Origin: Giardia muris
Taxonomy: Eukaryota; Fornicata; Diplomonadida; Hexamitidae
Assembly: GCA_006247105.1 (NCBI GenBank)
Contig: CM016927.1
Location: 124,001 to 188,000, forward strand
Length of the DNA stretch: 64,000 nt
Reading direction: 5' to 3'
Shown piece by piece: positions 63,001-64,000 of the stretch. Both the position numbers and the translations under genes were made by a program. The notes beneath the pieces are model-generated. The model was given only the letters and a program-made list of their open reading frames with translations, was not told the DNA's origin and made no database searches. How positions within the stretch are numbered: the first letter of the stretch is position 1; each line of letters opens with the position of its first letter.

Positions 63001-64000
63001 GGGCCCCTGCAAGCGTCGTCGCCTCTCCCGAGGCGCGGCTGAGGGGCTGGGTGCGGTGTGATCCAGTGTACAGACTATACAGCATGACACCGAACTGCCA
63101 GACGTCCGCGGGCTTCCCCATGTAGCTATTCTTGTCCGATAGCTGGTTGACGTCCCAGATCCGTAGGACCTCGGGGGCCAAGTAGGTCCGGGTCCCATCG
63201 TCGCCCCCGATGTACAGGGAAACGTTCGAGGTCGCCAGGGGGTTATGGCAGACCTTCTCGAATTCTTCTGTGACGCTCAGTATTATGCGATCGAAGTCAG
63301 ACCCCATTCCGGCACGGTCCAGGGTCTGGTCCGCCAATTCGATGATGTATATGAAGTCGTGCAGATGCGTAATGGGAGACGACCCGATGGTCCGCAGGAG
63401 CTGACGAACAAAGTGTCCTGCCGCCTCCTTAGAACGGGCCGGACCCGGAGTCTCCGCTCGTGCCGGTGAGAGGATACTATGCTTCATTTGCACAATGCTG
63501 GGGACGGATGGGAGCGCGTCGGAGCCTTGCCAGGAAGGAGACCCGTGATCAGAGGGCTCGCTAATCATGGTGTAATCACTTGACGTCCTGGATTCACCGC
63601 CAAGCTCCGAAACTCTCGTGTGAGATGTGGTGGTGAGCTGAGGGTATGTCTGGCGAAGGCTTGACGAGGGCAGGATCGTATATGCACACCTCTTCTCAGG
63701 ATTGAGGGTCTTCGGCTCATCGTCCGGCCTTCGTCCACGTGAGTCGCTCCGTCCGTCCGTTACGCTCTCGGAAGTCTTGTTCCAGGGTGTGGAAGACTTA
63801 CGTGCCTCCGAGTTATTCACGGGGTCGATGCCCGGGTGCGTTGCCTTCCCCAAACTTTCTAAGGTCGCCTCGGGGCTAGGCGTTAATTCATCATCCTGCT
63901 GGATGTTCGATATTTCCGAAACGCTTTGAAGGACTGGAGCCGTTGTCGAATCTGAAAGGTCACAGGTCCTACTTCGACTGACATGTTCTGGCAGAGGCGC
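60077..64000 (-). CDS. large pseudokinase-like protein (5' partial at right edge)
   Basis: At least 1307 residues. The frame is open to the window edge with no ATG between 63853 and 64000, so the start is likely outside. An internal segment (SPITHLHDFIYIIELADQTL, then GTRTYLAPEVL, KPADVWQFGVMLYSLYTG and NPMYRYTMYEVLNHPFF) resembles a protein-kinase hinge and C-lobe. The catalytic loop reads CHNPLATSN where HRDLKPxN is expected, and no DFG is visible, so this is likely a pseudokinase. The remaining about 950 residues are Ser/Thr-rich, largely disordered-looking, with several Cys/His clusters and no known domain. The stop is 16 bp from the convergent kinesin-like gene. Confidence 0.7.
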   Translation of the reverse strand, partial: APLPEHVSRSRTCDLSDSTTAPVLQSVSEISNIQQDDELTPSPEATLESLGKATHPGIDPVNNSEARKSSTPWNKTSESVTDGRSDSRGRRPDDEPKTLNPEKRCAYTILPSSSLRQTYPQLTTTSHTRVSELGGESRTSSDYTMISEPSDHGSPSWQGSDALPSVPSIVQMKHSILSPARAETPGPARSKEAAGHFVRQLLRTIGSSPITHLHDFIYIIELADQTLDRAGMGSDFDRIILSVTEEFEKVCHNPLATSNVSLYIGGDDGTRTYLAPEVLRIWDVNQLSDKNSYMGKPADVWQFGVMLYSLYTGSHRTQPLSRASGEATTLAGALSPFLTDLFCGLLASNPMYRYTMYEVLNHPFFDENNFPVAGKHTAIGSVSHYPRDSPVAPSTIAESEDNETFSGSLNDVTLVASNASEFAPATRGMALGSSYRTCLAPLHCISLHSNETLTLACTNSRLRMFHFWRILLMRDNVIRKNRPFIRRSSISNYECTLRRRFRNVGATYKLRFMNTRFITEFLYCDASTEEVPRENAKDTNSPLNHFDQLYAKSGYPPFQADSGGTRSSFSIRPSQLSTSSMGGSMGKDGAARSPTMHYHCSCQHSHLQHYHSLSMSQPLDLLNFVACKTCFDMIPGEIYKTLSILPHKDHFLTPESRSSLTSSTRSGGLRALSPCLDLQVDLKNVTLSAHAAAPELLDVFLSSDLPVVARDGSDTSLILNRRIRESEYLHMKFVLHCAHNSPVLLVHMLRSLHFNFFLESIASLTYGVDVYSLGRHHWFTTLINDTFSTSSQVSPDIPSGVHGQQSSTAFAAPPRIPMYASRPTITANVSDSTRAPTSKASSRLTLTSQMAKVYTSNASEICNTMETTADEDSLQATMNQIMAVSSPCRSPHNSIIDNDDMAIKSATVGGVLKPTTKGLEPLDRDGLKSSAHANPDKGYRAADANSIWSEIMEVITDEDESEGFNDGRGRAQGLKARPPIVTTGPIDPGSFRIQPLSEIDDSIITGMSLSESIQAKSNSAANYVRIEPALGREGRSILTLDGGPRTPLQLPPDKFGNNSFSCYVRNQRSDNNSEDNITAFRGCPDGLVNRGGLTILALHKLLAERVRLSTKLTSKVSMVTSYEQPLVRRGGTQDARWADKCGRSFRSSVQNGTFTAQYSQMETLSRIQSTLASSSSNDAPLTISLQREEEGNTLAELIRSLATSTEDLQGSRNVEREGDRPTGAVKKRRIAPRNELRISCAPSKLGESSPATTSMVSSIPMSEPAPSETPATPLHPHSLKRIIADISGLTLTDEQLNQVEFTYDTSL

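Noticed and set aside
1..64000. CRISPR arrays, insertion sequences or bacterial operons
   Set aside because: None seen: there are no spaced direct repeats or transposase frames, and the gene arrangement is eukaryotic.

Overview
This looks like a stretch of a very compact diplomonad nuclear genome, most likely a Giardia species. The high GC content and the surface-protein C-terminus suggest a relative of the mouse parasite G. muris, but the species call is inference. The signs are: eukaryotic cytosolic ribosomal proteins (uL3, uL30, eS10, eL42) beside flagellar genes (centrin, two Tctex-type dynein light chains, a DAW1/ODA16-like factor); ankyrin/NEK-family kinase genes; a Cys-rich variant surface protein (VSP) ending in a membrane span plus CRGK; a secreted EGF-repeat (tenascin-like) protein; bacterial-type metabolic genes (Fe-alcohol dehydrogenase, glucokinase); no visible introns; start codons set 0-20 bases from short A/T-rich tracts; and AGTRAAY-type poly(A) signals at or just after stop codons.

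Layout. 1-7 kb: DnaJ (3'-partial), eL42, an ankyrin-RING protein and a large ankyrin/coiled-coil/double-kinase protein, all on the minus strand. 7-18 kb: about 1 kb of gene-poor DNA, then Fe-ADH, an ABCG half-transporter, a WDR18/IPI3-like protein, glucokinase, a seven-TM protein, an OSCA/TMEM63-type channel and centrin. 18-23 kb: an unusual kelch/coiled-coil/WD40 fusion and a Bet1-like SNARE. 23-27 kb: an unstable island with a 5'-truncated VSP frame that contains no methionine, head-to-head with a truncated but catalytically intact ankyrin-kinase (sharing ~170 bp of near-identity with the 5 kb gene), followed by non-coding DNA and an ankyrin fragment. 27-37 kb: an unknown protein, uL30, two tandem small paralogues of unknown family, two tandem dynein light chains, SERF, prefoldin 4, DAW1 and a second OSCA-type channel. 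37-48 kb: a RAD6-type E2 and a WD40 protein sharing a 10-bp divergent promoter, a prokaryote-like aspartyl protease, a kelch protein, uL3, tRNA-Leu(UAG), the EGF protein and an active NEK kinase sharing a 17-bp promoter. 48-64 kb: a small unknown protein, isoleucyl-tRNA synthetase, an archaeal-type radical SAM protein, eS10, Sec24, a degenerate kinesin-like protein and, running off the right edge, a large pseudokinase-like protein.

The genes do not form operons. They are packed head-to-head and tail-to-tail, with promoters of 10-110 bp and stop codons that touch or overlap. Functionally the window mixes flagellum assembly (centrin, dynein light chains, DAW1, probably prefoldin and the NEK), secretion (Sec24, Bet1-like SNARE, EGF protein, VSP), translation, and genes probably acquired from prokaryotes. 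ORF ends were read from the sequence. Family names rest on motif recognition without database searches.
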